From Rhizophagus irregularis (Eukaryota > Glomeromycota > Glomeromycetes > Glomerales > Glomeraceae), in assembly GCF_026210795.1 (NCBI RefSeq), contig NC_089440.1, positions 1,736,001 through 1,800,000 on the forward strand: a stretch of 64,000 nt of DNA. Direction: 5' to 3'. Below, piece after piece: positions 37,348-48,694 of this stretch. The position numbers and the translations under genes were made by a program. Positions within the stretch are counted from its first letter, which is position 1. Each line of letters begins with the position of its first letter. The notes beneath the pieces were generated by a model that was not told the DNA's origin, did no database searches, and worked only from the letters and a program-made list of their open reading frames with translations.

Positions 37348-39399
37348 CTTATTCACATTGAGATGTAGAACCCAAACGTAAACAAATAAATAAATAAATT
37401 ATTCCAAATACAAATTAATAAATAAAGAAAGAAAGAAAAACTCAAAGAGGAAATAATACGAATCTCGTAGGGAAACCTTATTTTATGCAGTAATCCTATT
37501 GTGGATAAATTTATTGTGAAATGTATTACCACACTTGATTGTCCAAATGCCAAAAAAGTAATAAATTTCAACTTTGGGCTAATTATAGAAATTAACAATT
37601 TGTTTGATGAGTACCACGTGTGTGATGTTCACACGTCAACAACGTCAAAAAATTACTTGAGTGTATTAGTTAACGCACGATTGAGTAGGATCCTTGTCAA
37701 TGACAAAAGGTAACAAATTATTAAATTTAATAGATATATTTTGTTAGTAATTTAAATTCCGAGTTACGTTAAATTAATTTTACAACAAATTAAAGATTGA
37801 TATTTTATAATAACCCATTTTTCATGTTATTTTTCAGATTAAAAGATATTTGTATTTTGTAGATCGTTATTAAAAAATATATATTTTATATGTTAGCATT
37901 GTTAGCATCAAAATGGTAGCTGGATTTGTCTTTCCTACTACAAGCATATCAGGTTGTAAGCGGTTTATACCATTCGTGATCTTTAACGTATTTCTGGAAA
38001 ATTGCTATTAACATACTTTCAGATAGTTGCTGCCCATTTTTACTATAAGCAAACTGTCTAGCTTCAAAAGTTGAGGTGCATTGCACAATATGGTCATCAT
38101 ATTTTACCTATTTTGATGCAAGAAAATAGAAAATATTGCTTGTTCATTCACGACTCTTTGTGCATCTCTATTTATGAGCGATTGGATTTCTCTGGGAGGC
38201 ATATACCTCCTCTTTTCCAAAACTCATAACTCAACCACGTTTACATATAAGATTGCAAAAAAAGTAAACAATCATACATGTTGATCAGCAAAAAAAAGTG
38301 ATGAATTTTGACCGAAAATATACTTTAATATCAGAAATATCTTGCATTAAATTATTATTTCACATTTTAACATTGGATTTAATGTAATATTTCGTACAGA
38401 ATGCAATGCATCTATATTTTACATAAGTAATCATATGAACATAAAACCATAAAATCACCACAATATTGTTTAATAATCCTTATGTGAACCGACTAATTAA
38501 ACTCTAACTTTCGGTACACGTTTCTCTTTAAGAGATGAATTCGATTTCGACAATACAAGGTGATAATGGTTGAGATGAATCTGATGAATACATAGTTCTT
38601 AATGGTAGATCTTACCCTTTCCTACCTTTATAAAAATAATTAGTGATTAAACAAAACTTGTTTGGACTATAAAATATATTCTTACCGATAAAGAATAAAA
38701 TGTAGATGGATACCGGGTTTCATTTCATAATTTTTCGACTCTCGATCTGAAAGTTGGACCAAAATTCTTTAAAATATACTTACGAAAACCTTTCAAAGTT
38801 TCAGAATATGAACAACAGCACGACGGAGCATGTTAAAAATTCTGGCATGATTTCATTACATAACATTGTAGATGATAAATACCTACAAAAATAATAAAAA
38901 AAAAATTAGATATCGTAGTTGATTTTATATCGTAACGAATACTTACAATATCATGTTATGCGATGAATAATAAACTGACTCATTATTCCGTGAAAGTAGC
39001 AGTTAAATATGTGTAAATTTCAATTAAACAAATAGTAGACGCGACATTCGTCATTGGAAAATGACGTATCCATCTCGTCCCACGTGACTTAATATATAAA
39101 AATTGAAATGATGCTGAATTCAGATGACAGATTATACGCAATACGCGCAAAGCAATTACACGCGCGGAAATTTAAAATGATGTATGCTGCGTCAACTACG
39201 CGGATCCAATTTCCATCACTCTAAGCTGAAGAAGGTTTTACAACAACTTTACTGAACCATGGGCATCTATAAAAAAGAAAGGAATGGTTAGTAAACCGTT
39301 CCAAAATAATAAAAAAAAAATAAAACCCAAGATTCGTAAGTACAGACCGAATACTCTCAATCTGTCCAATCAAGAAATCCCCCTTCGTGTTGAATCTCC
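37348..39399. other. Intergenic, no gene seen
   Basis: Two kilobases upstream of the C12orf4-like gene. Base composition becomes less A+T-rich from about 37.9 kb, as in the accessory block at 55-64 kb. No coding frame with recognisable content was found. It may contain fully decayed lineage-specific gene parts. Confidence 0.45.
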
Positions 39400-39891
39400 G
39401 GGCAGGGCTTAATGCCAGAACATTCTGAACATCATCGACTCTTGTTCTTTACACTAATAAGAGGTGCAGCCCATTTTATGTCCTTTAGCACATTGGAATA
39501 TGTACATCGCTACGTTCTTGTGCATACATTGCCATATAAGAGGATCTTGTCTATTAATATACTTAGTTGCAAGGTAAGGACCTCCTTTTTTCTCTGCAAA
39601 CTTTCTCACATCTTCAATAGTTCGAGTGCGACGATTTTTAACTGTACACCACGGACATCATGTTTTTTTGTACTTTACACTGAGATTAGTTTTACCATTA
39701 ATATGTTTTTCGGAAAGACATCGTTCGCGGACACATACTCTGATTTTGTCAAGATTGCTATGTCTGGGTAGAGAGTAAGATGGGTGACTTGATGGAACAT
39801 ACGCGTTTAAAGATCGCTTTGGTGATGTAATTATTTGAAGGTCCTCTTCCTCTTCTTGTGCTAACGTTGTTTCAAATTGTTGTTGTTCCAA
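39400..39891 (-). pseudogene. Relic of a treble-clef / zinc-ribbon repeat gene
   Basis: One frame is readable across the interval with stops inside it. The part before the first stop contains RCLSEKHINGKTNL and the part after it CPWCTVKNRRT, EDVRKFAEKKGGPYL, KYINRQDPLIWQC and FQCAKGHKMGC. This matches the repeated unit of Cys-x2-Cys treble-clef proteins expanded in Rhizophagus, in which a conserved pattern of E(D)xRxxAxxxGG, yxn and WxCxxGHxW recurs. Stops occur at positions where Trp or another aromatic residue is expected before the Cys-x2-Cys. No gene model is possible. Confidence 0.55.
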
Positions 39892-40089
39892 TGCCGTCTT
39901 CCTTTATTATATACGATCTCTTTGGCAACTTGTAAAGATAATTTGGATGGATTTGTAGCTAATGCTTATGCTAATTCTTTAAATGCTTGGCTCTTTAAAC
40001 GTCCAAAATTATTACTGACAAGTATAATTTTATTGACGTTAAATGTATTGACCATTGTGTAATAAAAGTTTGTGTGTGTTTTTGTGTAT

Positions 40090-40920
40090 ATGATCGTAAA
40101 TATAAATTTTTTATTAATAGAGAAATGTTTGCTTGAGCAAAACGGATAAAAAATAAATACAAATTGAGTTAACGCCCAACATCCATGATATGGCCTATTT
40201 ACAGTATCTGACTTTAACGCAAGATTGCTTGATGTCCTTACCCTTTTTATTTCCCTCGATTCTTCACCGCTTGTGTATCATCCACCGACTTTTGCGCCTC
40301 CTCCAATAACTATACAATATGCCCGGGGATTTTTTCTACAAATTCTTATCTTTGTATACAACGATCACTTGTTCCGACAGCTTAAATGTTGGCTTCCTCT
40401 GCGCTCCATAAAGTACATCTATTACAATCCCCCGTACTAACTGTAGGAATCATCTATTACGTTCACTTTGCATTTTCGGTACGTCAATGATGATTACATC
40501 TGCACGACGGTCTGCGCGAAGCCCTGCTTAAAGTCATCCTTTTTAACTTCGACTAAACCAACAATCCTATATTCCATCGCATAATCGAGATTTCTTTACC
40601 ATTGTGACTCATCATAAGTTTTTCCGGTATAATTTTCATAGAATGATACAGTACACCGCTAGCCAGGTAACAGTAAGAATAAATGGATTTCGTTGCCCCA
40701 TGCACAACGTTAAGAGGGTGGTTTTTTGACGAAGTTCCAATTCGGCTATTAGATGTTTAATCACTGATTGAGACTTTTCACCTTTTAGGACCATACGTCC
40801 ACACGAAAAAATGGGATATACGTCAATGCTAGGATTCGGGTCATTCGCTAAAGTTTGCACACTTTGAAAAGGTCCATTCGTTGAATGGTTTTGATAGCGT
40901 CTCAATAAATTCAGTAAATT
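40090..40920 (-). pseudogene. Crinkler-like nuclease-domain relic
   Basis: Frame-shifted fragments of one family follow each other on this strand: SCGRMVLKGEKSQSVIKHLI in the frame ending at 40636, then SMKIIPEKLMMSHNGKEIS, then YRIVGLVEVKKDDFKQGFAQ about 200 bp further. The last contains the E-x-K and glutamine pattern of PD-(D/E)XK-type crinkler C-terminal domains, which I recall from Rhizophagus crinkler-like proteins. Three or more frame changes and several stops rule out a working gene. Confidence 0.5.
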
Positions 40921-41726
40921 TAAGATAATATATCAGATACAATTATCCTACTTCAACTCTTCAATTTAAATTGAAAACAGATAATATTGAAATAAATATT
41001 TTCTTAATGAATACATGAGTATGTAAAGAAAGTACTACAGTCGGCTCGCCTTATACCGAATTTTTGTCAGGCTCCGTTATAGTAACATATGAGAATATTT
41101 ATCAGATAAATAACACGTGTGATAAATATACCAATATTTAATACACTAATACTGATTTTACCCGCTATATATATGAACCATTTTAATTTTTCATATGTAT
41201 CAATACACATATCAAAATGTAGAAAATGAAATTACCTTGAATTACCACCTAATTATGAAATACAATACTTCATAAGATGTTTAATGGTAAGGTGAACAAT
41301 GTCTTGTACGATTACAAGATCAATGACTTTTATAGAATTACCCATTCTTGCAAGCGGCGATTTGACCTTTGGCTTAGAAGACCTTGATAGTGTTACCTAT
41401 ATAAAGTCTCACATGAATTTATATTGAATATTTATTTCACGCGTAATAGGGATTAAGTCCAAAAAATTATATCAATGGCACGTAATTCAAAAATCTGCAC
41501 TGCAAAATTTGCAAAGATTACCCATTATTTTCCTTATAACAGATTTTTTATTGCAATTTCAACTGATTCAGCAAATTTGTTTCTAAATCCACTTCAAGAA
41601 GACATATTAAAGCTCAATACATCTTTGCTTTTTTATCAGTACTATACTAGGTTCATATTAACATTTATTATAATGTTCAATATCTCGATTTGTCATTCCC
41701 ACATGTTTAAGAAATTTCTATCTTCA
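40921..41726. other. Intergenic, no gene called
   Basis: Contains an open frame at 41475-41759 (+) that runs into the 3' end of the convergent 364-aa gene. Its first 40 codons look somewhat protein-like (MARNSKICTAKFAKI), but there is no support from length or motif. Confidence 0.45.
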
Positions 41727-42821
41727 TTATTTACATTTAATTTCTATAAGAGATTTTGAGAAAAGAGTAATAGAAATTTCGTTATCATTCCACATTAATA
41801 AATAAGTAGACCAAACAGCATCATGAGTAACTACACGAATTTTATCACTTTTACATAAATAATCTAATAAGAACCTATTGATTTCTTTATTGTTACTATC
41901 AAATCCAATCATAACATCGTCATCAGTGTATCGTTCAGTATGATAAAGTACGATCAAATCGTTCGGAATTTCATTTCGTAACATTTGTGACATAACACGT
42001 TTAAATCTATGAAATGAAATATTTCTAGGTAATTCAATTTGGTATTTAATAGACCAATTTTGCCAATAAGTATGAATATTAAAAAGAATTAATCTTAAAG
42101 GTTTAGAAGTGCGTTCGTCTGGTGTTAATAAAGGATTTAAATTGTGACGCGATGTATATGATATGGTTTGATTTCTTGATATTGTTACAGGATTTATTGG
42201 TGGTGAAATTGGATTACGATTATTAAACATATCATCACAACAAAAATAATTCAAAGTCTTGACGGGAGAATAACTAGATGGAATTTTCTTTTCTAATAAG
42301 TTTGATTGTTTCTTATGAAATGTTTTTTCTCGTGATGGAGAACAACATGGTTTTTTATAAATCTTTCGATATTCATTGTATTGATCTTCGTAATTCTCTT
42401 GAATCTCTTCAGAAGAAGTAGATGACGAAGAAGAATTATTAGAAGAAAAATTCCTTTTTAAAATTCCATTAGGATTCATTCTACTCCAAATTTTATAAAA
42501 TAATTTTTTAACGGGGATAATTGAAGTAAATGTGCTACCGAATTTTGAATTATTAGAAATTATAATGTAATCATCATCTCTAATTGGTGTTGATGTTGGC
42601 CAAAATTGTTTACCAGACAATAATAGCCTAGAATGTTGTTGTTGTAAATTATTATTAACGAAAAGAATATTGTTATTGAGAGAATTATTAGTTTTTTGTG
42701 AAGGAAATAATGAATTTGATGTTGTATTGGATGAAGACGTGTTATAATCTAATTTTTCAATAATTTCTTCAGGAACGAATTTTTTATCAAATAACGACAC
42801 AATAAATTGATGTTCAGACAT
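41727..42821 (-). CDS. Hypothetical Ser/Asn-rich protein (364 aa)
   Basis: A single uninterrupted exon. The family is not recognised. The first 230 residues are low complexity (Ser, Asn, Pro, Gln), with FWPTSTPIRDDDYII and a basic central part. The last 130 residues look folded, with no long low-complexity run: LRLILFNIHTYWQNWSIKY, ELPRNISFHRFKRVMSQMLR, DLIVLYHTERYTDDDVMIG and SDKIRVVTHDAVW. The hydrophobic-polar spacing and the late DDD..G element are loosely reminiscent of ubiquitin-like or PB1-type folds, but that is only an impression. It lies head-to-head with the bZIP gene, 1.1 kb apart. Likely cytosolic or nuclear, with no signal peptide or membrane segment. Confidence 0.7.
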   Translation of the reverse strand: MSEHQFIVSLFDKKFVPEEIIEKLDYNTSSSNTTSNSLFPSQKTNNSLNNNILFVNNNLQQQHSRLLLSGKQFWPTSTPIRDDDYIIISNNSKFGSTFTSIIPVKKLFYKIWSRMNPNGILKRNFSSNNSSSSSTSSEEIQENYEDQYNEYRKIYKKPCCSPSREKTFHKKQSNLLEKKIPSSYSPVKTLNYFCCDDMFNNRNPISPPINPVTISRNQTISYTSRHNLNPLLTPDERTSKPLRLILFNIHTYWQNWSIKYQIELPRNISFHRFKRVMSQMLRNEIPNDLIVLYHTERYTDDDVMIGFDSNNKEINRFLLDYLCKSDKIRVVTHDAVWSTYLLMWNDNEISITLFSKSLIEIKCK

Positions 42822-43925
42822 TTTCTTTCAAAAGTTTTCAAACAAAAAAAAACAAATAATTTCGAAGTCAAAATATGTTTTAAAATGCACAATCTGATTC
42901 CCGATTCCTTGTAAAACATTTAATTTTATTTTTTTTTAAAAAAAAGTCGCGGCACCCAAAACATTTACCCATTCATTCATTGTCTTCAGAAATGTAAGGA
43001 TTCAAGGGATAAATTCATCCTTAATTTTGGATAAATCGAGATGTCGTCTGTTAAACAATTCATTATTAATTATTAATCGGGAACTTTTGATTCCAGATCC
43101 CTCGAAATTTATTTTTAATGAATTTCCACTAAATAATTTAATTATTGCATTTTCCATTTTCGAGAAAAAATATCATTCATATTTTTATTTTTTTTTCGAG
43201 GAAAAAATAGTTAAAATATAAAACTCTTAAAAATATGTTTAGGAATATTCGAATAATAATTTATAACAATTGATAACAATCGGAATGTTTATGTCGCGTT
43301 TCAAAGTTTTGTTTAATAAAGAAATATTGTGTCTATTTAAGTAAAGTTCCTATCATCTTATTTGAATCCAAAATCATAAAAGGAATGTTATTAAGTGGTA
43401 TTACGGATGGCTTTTACCTTTACCTTTGTTCGGATATACCTTAATTAAGAAGGTGGTTGCATATAAATATATAGTAATAGTGAGAAGATTTAATTAATTC
43501 GCGGGATCTAGAGAATTTAAGGATCGAATTGTTACTCAGAACTCCCGGATCTTTGAATATATATGTATAAGCATATCTTGCTATAAATTATAATTTCCGA
43601 CGAAGCCACATTATCATACTTTTTATTCTGCATTTTCGCCTGTATACTTAATATGGTTACAATTAAACTTTAAGCCAATCAAATTCAAACACATTTAATT
43701 AAAATTCTAATGATATATGATTACCAATTGTAACTAACAGCATGTAATAACTCCTTATAAATAGCGTTTTATTTCAAGAATTCATCGTTGTTCGTTTCTC
43801 ATTCAACAATTTTCTTCTATCAACTGCCAAATTATTAATTTACACGTATTTGTTTTCCTTATTTTCTAATAAACTGGAACAAATTGTATTAACGAGAGAA
43901 TATTTATATATCAGGGTAGGTCACC
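42822..43925. promoter_or_regulatory. Divergent intergenic region of the 364-aa and bZIP genes
   Basis: 1.1 kb between two divergent start codons. It should contain both promoters and the 5' leader of the bZIP gene. The 43027-43221 frame is not convincing as a gene. I could not single out an unfolded-protein-response element by eye. Confidence 0.4.
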
Positions 43926-45362
43926 ATGTCCTTAATAAAAAACTCCACAGAATATAAAAGCTCCGATAATGAGCAAGTAAATTTAGTTATATCTTCAAAC
44001 TCAAATAATATTTGGAGTAAAGAGGATATGGTGGCCTCAACCCAAGAAAATAATAATAATAACACATCAAGCAATACTGAATATACAGATCTATCACAAC
44101 TCAACTCATTAATCTATTCTCCAACTTTATCTTCCTCATCACAAGATTTAGAAAATAGTTTATCAACAGATGAAAGCATTATAGCAATAGCTCAAAGTAA
44201 TGATTTATTTTTACAAGAATATATTAATGTAGAAGAGTTACAAAAATACACAGACAAGATTTTTTCATGTTCACTTCCAACTACTCCTACTATCACACCT
44301 TCTACTACACCTACTACACCTTCTGCTTCTTTAGTAACTCCTGTTAAACCAATTAAACCCGCATTACCACTTAAATCTACAGTATCCACACCAAATTCTG
44401 ATAATGATGATCTTTCTATTAATGATGAATCAAATCTTAAAAAGAAAGCAGCAGGAGGTCGTAAGAGAAAAGCTGAAAGTTTAGAAGAGAAAGAACAAAG
44501 ACAGCGTGAAAGGTATTGTTTCATTTATTCATTAATTAAAAAAATTACAATATTTTTATAAAATTGACTTTGATTTCTAATATTTCTCTTTTTTTTTTTT
44601 TCTTAAAGAATTTTAAGAAATCGACACGCTGCTCAAATGTCACGAGACAAAAAAAGAAGACAAATGGCTGATCTTGAATCTCAAAATCTTTTACTTAAAG
44701 AAGAAAATGAGCATTTATCTAAAAGATTAAAAGTAGTTGAAGAAGAAAACATCAATCTATCTGCCAAGCTTGATGTTATTTCAGCACAATTAAGTGAAAT
44801 TCAATCGCACCTAGCTGTTTCCGAGATGACCAAAGTCCTACTTGACGGTGTTCGCGGATCTGCAGTATCCGCGACCTTGGATTATGACTCTAACGCATCG
44901 AATAATAATAATGGTAAGAAAGAACAAACGAGCAGCACAAAAATGAACGGCAGTCAGAATGAGACTTTACTGGATTCTTCATATAGGTATTACTTATCCG
45001 ATAATGATGATGCAAAAGAGTTCAATTTATCCGAGAAGTCCCAGCAGCGGCACGTCAAGATGAGGAACCTTTACGGGATATTATCACAGACCCATTCTAT
45101 ACCGACTTGGATGCTTCAACAACCGCAACAAATAATGAAGCAAGTGTTCTTGATCTTTTCGATAGTTTTTTGGACTATGACTGGTCAGATAAAGAACTTT
45201 CAACTATTGGACAAACAGATGGGATTTGTTGATGATATTGTCATCTTGGAACTTGATCGTCTCTTAAAAGTAAGACGGTCGAAACCCGTAAAGGCTTTGC
45301 GTGGTAATACGTTTTCAGGTATGAGACGTGTTCCACGTGACTGGCGTAAATATCCACCATAA
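43926..45362 (+). CDS. HAC1: HAC1/XBP1-type bZIP transcription factor with a probable IRE1-spliced, frame-shifting intron
   Basis: A spliceosomal intron (44513-44608, GTATTG..TTAAAG) joins exon 43926-44512 to 44609-45362, giving 446 aa. The first 175 residues are Ser/Thr/Asn-rich. A nuclear-signal-like KKAAGGRKRKAE precedes the basic region RERILRNRHAAQMSRDKKRR and a zipper (LESQNLLLKEENEHLSKRL), as in HAC1/XBP1. Fifty codons later, 44852-44874 forms a perfect 8-bp stem with the loop CTGCAGT, an IRE1-type CNG|CNGN site. A CAG|CAGC lies at 45042-45048. Removing 44863-45044 (182 nt) changes frame and gives a 342-aa protein with an acidic 62-residue tail (DLFDSFLDYDWSDKELS) ending at 45232. The unspliced frame keeps a hydrophobic VFLIFSIVFWTM. 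Known family role: master regulator of the unfolded protein response. A 131-nt GTAAGA..CAG intron (44914-45044) would give the same frame, so the splice type needs proof. Confidence 0.88.
44852..44874 (+). promoter_or_regulatory. Putative IRE1 cleavage hairpin (5' site)
   Basis: Stem TCGCGGAT (44852-44859) pairs perfectly with ATCCGCGA (44867-44874), with the 7-nt loop CTGCAGT between them. The loop fits the IRE1/RtcB consensus CNG|CNGN, with predicted cleavage after 44862. It lies about 150 nt downstream of the zipper codons, as expected. Confidence 0.75.
45042..45048 (+). promoter_or_regulatory. Candidate IRE1 3' splice site CAG|CAGC
   Basis: Matches CNG|CAGC. Cutting after 45044 makes the intron 182 nt, and 182 mod 3 is 2, exactly the shift needed for the acidic frame. 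Only two closing G-C pairs are visible around this loop. The overlapping CAG|CGGC (cut after 45047) would give the same frame. Confidence 0.5.
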
Positions 45363-45805
45363 CATTTAGTGAAAAAAAAAAAATTGGTAATTTCTAATAT
45401 TAATTTAATTCAGATTAATTCCTCAGTCTACTAGTATAGAACTTATATTTTTTTGTTAAAAATTTTTTACTTCCGTCTTTAAAAAAACATTATTAGTATA
45501 TTTTTCTTGATTCGAATTGTTTTTTTTTAAGTACATCTTTTTAATTGCTCGAAATTTAACATTTTTATTTCGTTTTTCATAATAAAATTATTTGTTTAGT
45601 ATAAATTGTTTATAAGTCTTTTTCATTATTTTATAATGAAAAGTTGAAATGAAAATGTATTTATTATATATATATATAAACAAAAAATAAAGAATATTTT
45701 TTATATTAAAATTTCCTATTATCTAAATTTCTATGAATTATTAGATTATACAAAATCATCGTATCTTTTAATAGAGTAGTACTTTATCAAGTATCTATTA
45801 ATACT

Positions 45806-47310
45806 CTATATATTAGAAGGTTTATTAACGATAGAGCGAAATTCCGAAGGTAATAAATTTTCGTTAGAATCAATTTGAACAGGTCTTCTAATTTTTATAA
45901 ATACATGAGTTTGATCATGTAAATTAAATGGATACGCTTCACAATTCACACACATTTCAAATTTAGCACAGTGTCCACACTAAAGAAATGATTAATAGTT
46001 TGGATACAAATAAATTTGTTAATTGTAATACGAAATGAATATATGATGTAAATTTATTCGATATTAAAAATAAATTATTGAAATTTTACCTTGTATCTAA
46101 CACCTCGAATCTTTTTGTGACAAACATTGCAAATAGCCTTATGATCGATATCTTGAAAAAAATTTAAATAATTTTAATCTTTAATACAATAAATATAAAA
46201 ATAAATATTGAAATATTGAATATACCTTGTTCATTTTGTTCAATAAATTGAAATTCGGGTAGTAAAGCAGTTTTTACAAATCTATCATTAATGATTGGAC
46301 GTTTAATTTTAATAAATACGTGATTACGATCATGATTTGATGTCTCACAATTCGAACATATATCAAAATCATCGCAATGTCCACACTTTTTTAAAAAAAC
46401 ATAAATGATTAATAAAGAGCGATTAAAAAATATATATATATATATATAATTATTTTACCTTATATCGAACTCCTACTATATATTTGTTGCATACATTACA
46501 ATATGCCGGATGTATTCCATTCTCTGTAAAGCGAAGAAATTATCAGCATAACTTTCTTCAAAGAGAGAACTTTTATCATGAGTAAGAAACTTTACCTTGC
46601 TGATTCTTTTCCCTCAAGACACGTTCTTGTTCAATAAAAAGATGGTTTAAATCATTGATATCACCTTTTAATTTATCATTTAATTTATTCGATTCATCAA
46701 TTTCATTATATTGTAAAACACATTTTTCACGAAGTCTCTTAACTTCACATTGTAAATTTTCAATTTCTAATTCCAATTCAGAATTTTTACATTGTAATAC
46801 ACGATAATCAGCATCTAATTTTTCAAAAGAAGATTTTATTTCATTTATATTATCCTCAATTGAAGTTGATTGTTCGTTACATTGTCTCAACTCTTTTTGT
46901 AAAATAATTTTTTCATCCTCATATTCCCTTAATTTTTTATTTAAATGTTGTTTATCTAATTCTAATAAATTATTTAATTGACGTATTTGAACATTTTCTT
47001 GTTGTAATTCATTATGTTTTTTAATATAATCATTATTTTCTTCCCTTAATGTAGATAATTCTTTTTTAATAATATTTAATTGTAAATCAGAATCATTAAT
47101 TCTTTTTTTATAATTATTAACTTTTTCCAATAAAATCTCTTTTTGTGATTCTAAATCTTGATTTAATTGGACGGAACTTTCTTGAGAAAAGATTTGTTGT
47201 TGTAATGTACGAATTTTTGTTTTTAATGATTCTACTAAAGTATTTAAACCATCTTTTTCTAATTCTGATTCATAATATTTTGATTTTAATTGTTTTAATT
47301 CATTTAAATC

Positions 47311-47345
<35 letters not shown>

Positions 47346-47370
47346 TGCTGGACGTTGTTTGTTTCATCAT
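45806..47370 (-). CDS. Coiled-coil protein with two ZZ-type zinc fingers (411 aa)
   Basis: Five exons: 47370-46596, 46523-46459, 46385-46226, 46151-46090 and 45979-45806. All are GT-AG, and the frame is consistent. Exon 1 encodes an Asn run (an ATT/TAA-type trinucleotide expansion) and about 235 residues of heptad-rich coiled coil (for example LNQDLESQKEILLEKVNNYKK). The remaining exons encode two similar zinc fingers with the order C-x2-C, C-x2-C, C-x2-C, H-x5-H: CNVC..CGHC..CSNC..HDRNHVFIKI and CNVC..CGHC..CVNC..HDQTHVFIKI. Each finger is split by an intron at the same place (RYK|CGHC), which shows internal duplication. ZZ fingers bind peptides such as N-degrons, SUMO or histone tails. Possibly an autophagy or signalling adaptor, as in Nbr1-like proteins. 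Convergent with the bZIP gene; the tails are 443 bp apart. Confidence 0.88.
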
Positions 47371-48110
47371 TTTTTCGATTTAGAAAAAATGGGATGAAAA
47401 AAAAAAAAAAAATGAAATGTGTACGGAAGATCCCCCTGAAATAAAAACATTTTCTTATTTATATAATTTATATAATCAAAATATAATCGGGTACATGCGA
47501 GTTACTAGTTACACCAAAAAAAATGTATAATATGTATAATGTATTAATGTAAGATAATCAAAATTATCAATTATTAATTAAATGTACATTAACTTTTTTT
47601 AAACATCATCGAATTTTTGAATAATTTTTTTTTATGATGAACATGATGAATATCCAATGTTTAATGTTTGAATCTAATGAAAGTAATAATGAAAAAGCTA
47701 ATGAAAGGTTAATAATATATTATATATATATATATATATATATTATAGTATATTTGTATATTTTTGGTAAAAAAAAAAAATTTTTTTTTTTTTGATAAAT
47801 AAATAAACATGTTGACGATCATTGAATGTGTTTACACGTGAAAATTATGAAAAAAAATTGCGTGTAATGTAATTACGTGTAATGTTGTAATTTGATTTCT
47901 TGATTTTTTTTTTTTTATAGAGAAAGGCTGAACAATTTTAAAATAATTAAACTAATTAAACTTTGGCGATATATAGGCGCATCTAATTATGTCATGATAA
48001 TAAAAACGTCATCCTCGTCATCCTCTTGTAAATGTTTAATCATTGATAAAATTTTATAAAAACTTGATAGAAATTTTTTTTGATCCAAAAAATAAATTTT
48101 TTACAAAACT
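47371..48110. promoter_or_regulatory. Divergent intergenic region of the ZZ-finger and CsbD-like genes
   Basis: 740 bp between two divergent start codons, with a (TA)n run at about 47719-47743 and poly-T. It contains no gene. Promoter elements were not resolved. Confidence 0.4.
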
Positions 48111-48694
48111 ATGTCGGATTTCAGAAGTGATCTCAATCCACCACCCAAATTTGAAAATGAATTACCGGTTGGTTACGTTGGAGCAACTATCATGCCGGGT
48201 AAGAATCCCAAAGTTCACCAGAAGATTGCCGCAGCATATTTTAATAAATTTATATGATTTTATGATTTTATTAAGGACCTGTAATAGCTACGGATAATGA
48301 ACTACCAAAATTAGAACGCGTTAAAGAAAAGGATCCTAATAAAGGTAATCAAACTGAAACTGGTACATGTGTTGAAACCGAAAAAGAGATTCCTGATGAT
48401 CAAGGTAAAACGAGAGAACATGAAAAACCATCACTTATTCGTGGCACTGAAAATACTATTACTGGAACTTTAAAGGTAAATTTTTTTTGGACACGTAAAT
48501 GACATATTTTACGCGTAATTATATTATATATTAAACCTTTTTAAAAATGTATAACTAATAAAAAATAGGAAGCTATTGGTATATTTTCGGGAAAGAAAGA
48601 AACAAAAGATGAAGGAAAAGAACAAAAAGAACATGCAAAAAATGAAGTTAATAATAGTTATCAAGAGAATAAGTTTGATAATAAACTTGAATAA
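48111..48694 (+). CDS. CsbD-like / mismatch-and-cruciform DNA recognition-type protein (137 aa)
   Basis: Three exons: 48111-48198, 48276-48475 and 48569-48694. All are GT-AG, with a consistent frame. The first 90 residues are hydrophilic, with Pro-rich NPPPKFENELPVG. The last 45 contain ENTITGTLKEAIGIFSGKKE followed by EGKEQKEHAKNEV. This is the pattern G-x(2,3)-K-E-x-h-G ... EGK.E...G.A of CsbD-like stress proteins; in fungi, the Hmp1 mismatch and cruciform DNA-binding protein has the same motif. Only one repeat is clear. No Cys pair or membrane segment. The biochemical role is inferred from family; bacterial CsbD is a small general stress protein. Confidence 0.72.

Noticed and set aside
41475-41759. 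94-codon plus-strand frame
   Set aside because: Overlaps the 3' end of the 364-aa gene, has no motif, and runs into low-complexity sequence.
44192-44524. Minus-strand frame across bZIP exon 1
   Set aside because: Antisense shadow of the Ser/Thr-rich coding region.
44914-45044. Spliceosomal GTAAGA..CAG intron as the explanation of the bZIP frame switch
   Set aside because: Not excluded, but less likely: no T-rich tract before the AG, and the stretch has coherent codons and an upstream IRE1-type hairpin. Kept as the competing model.
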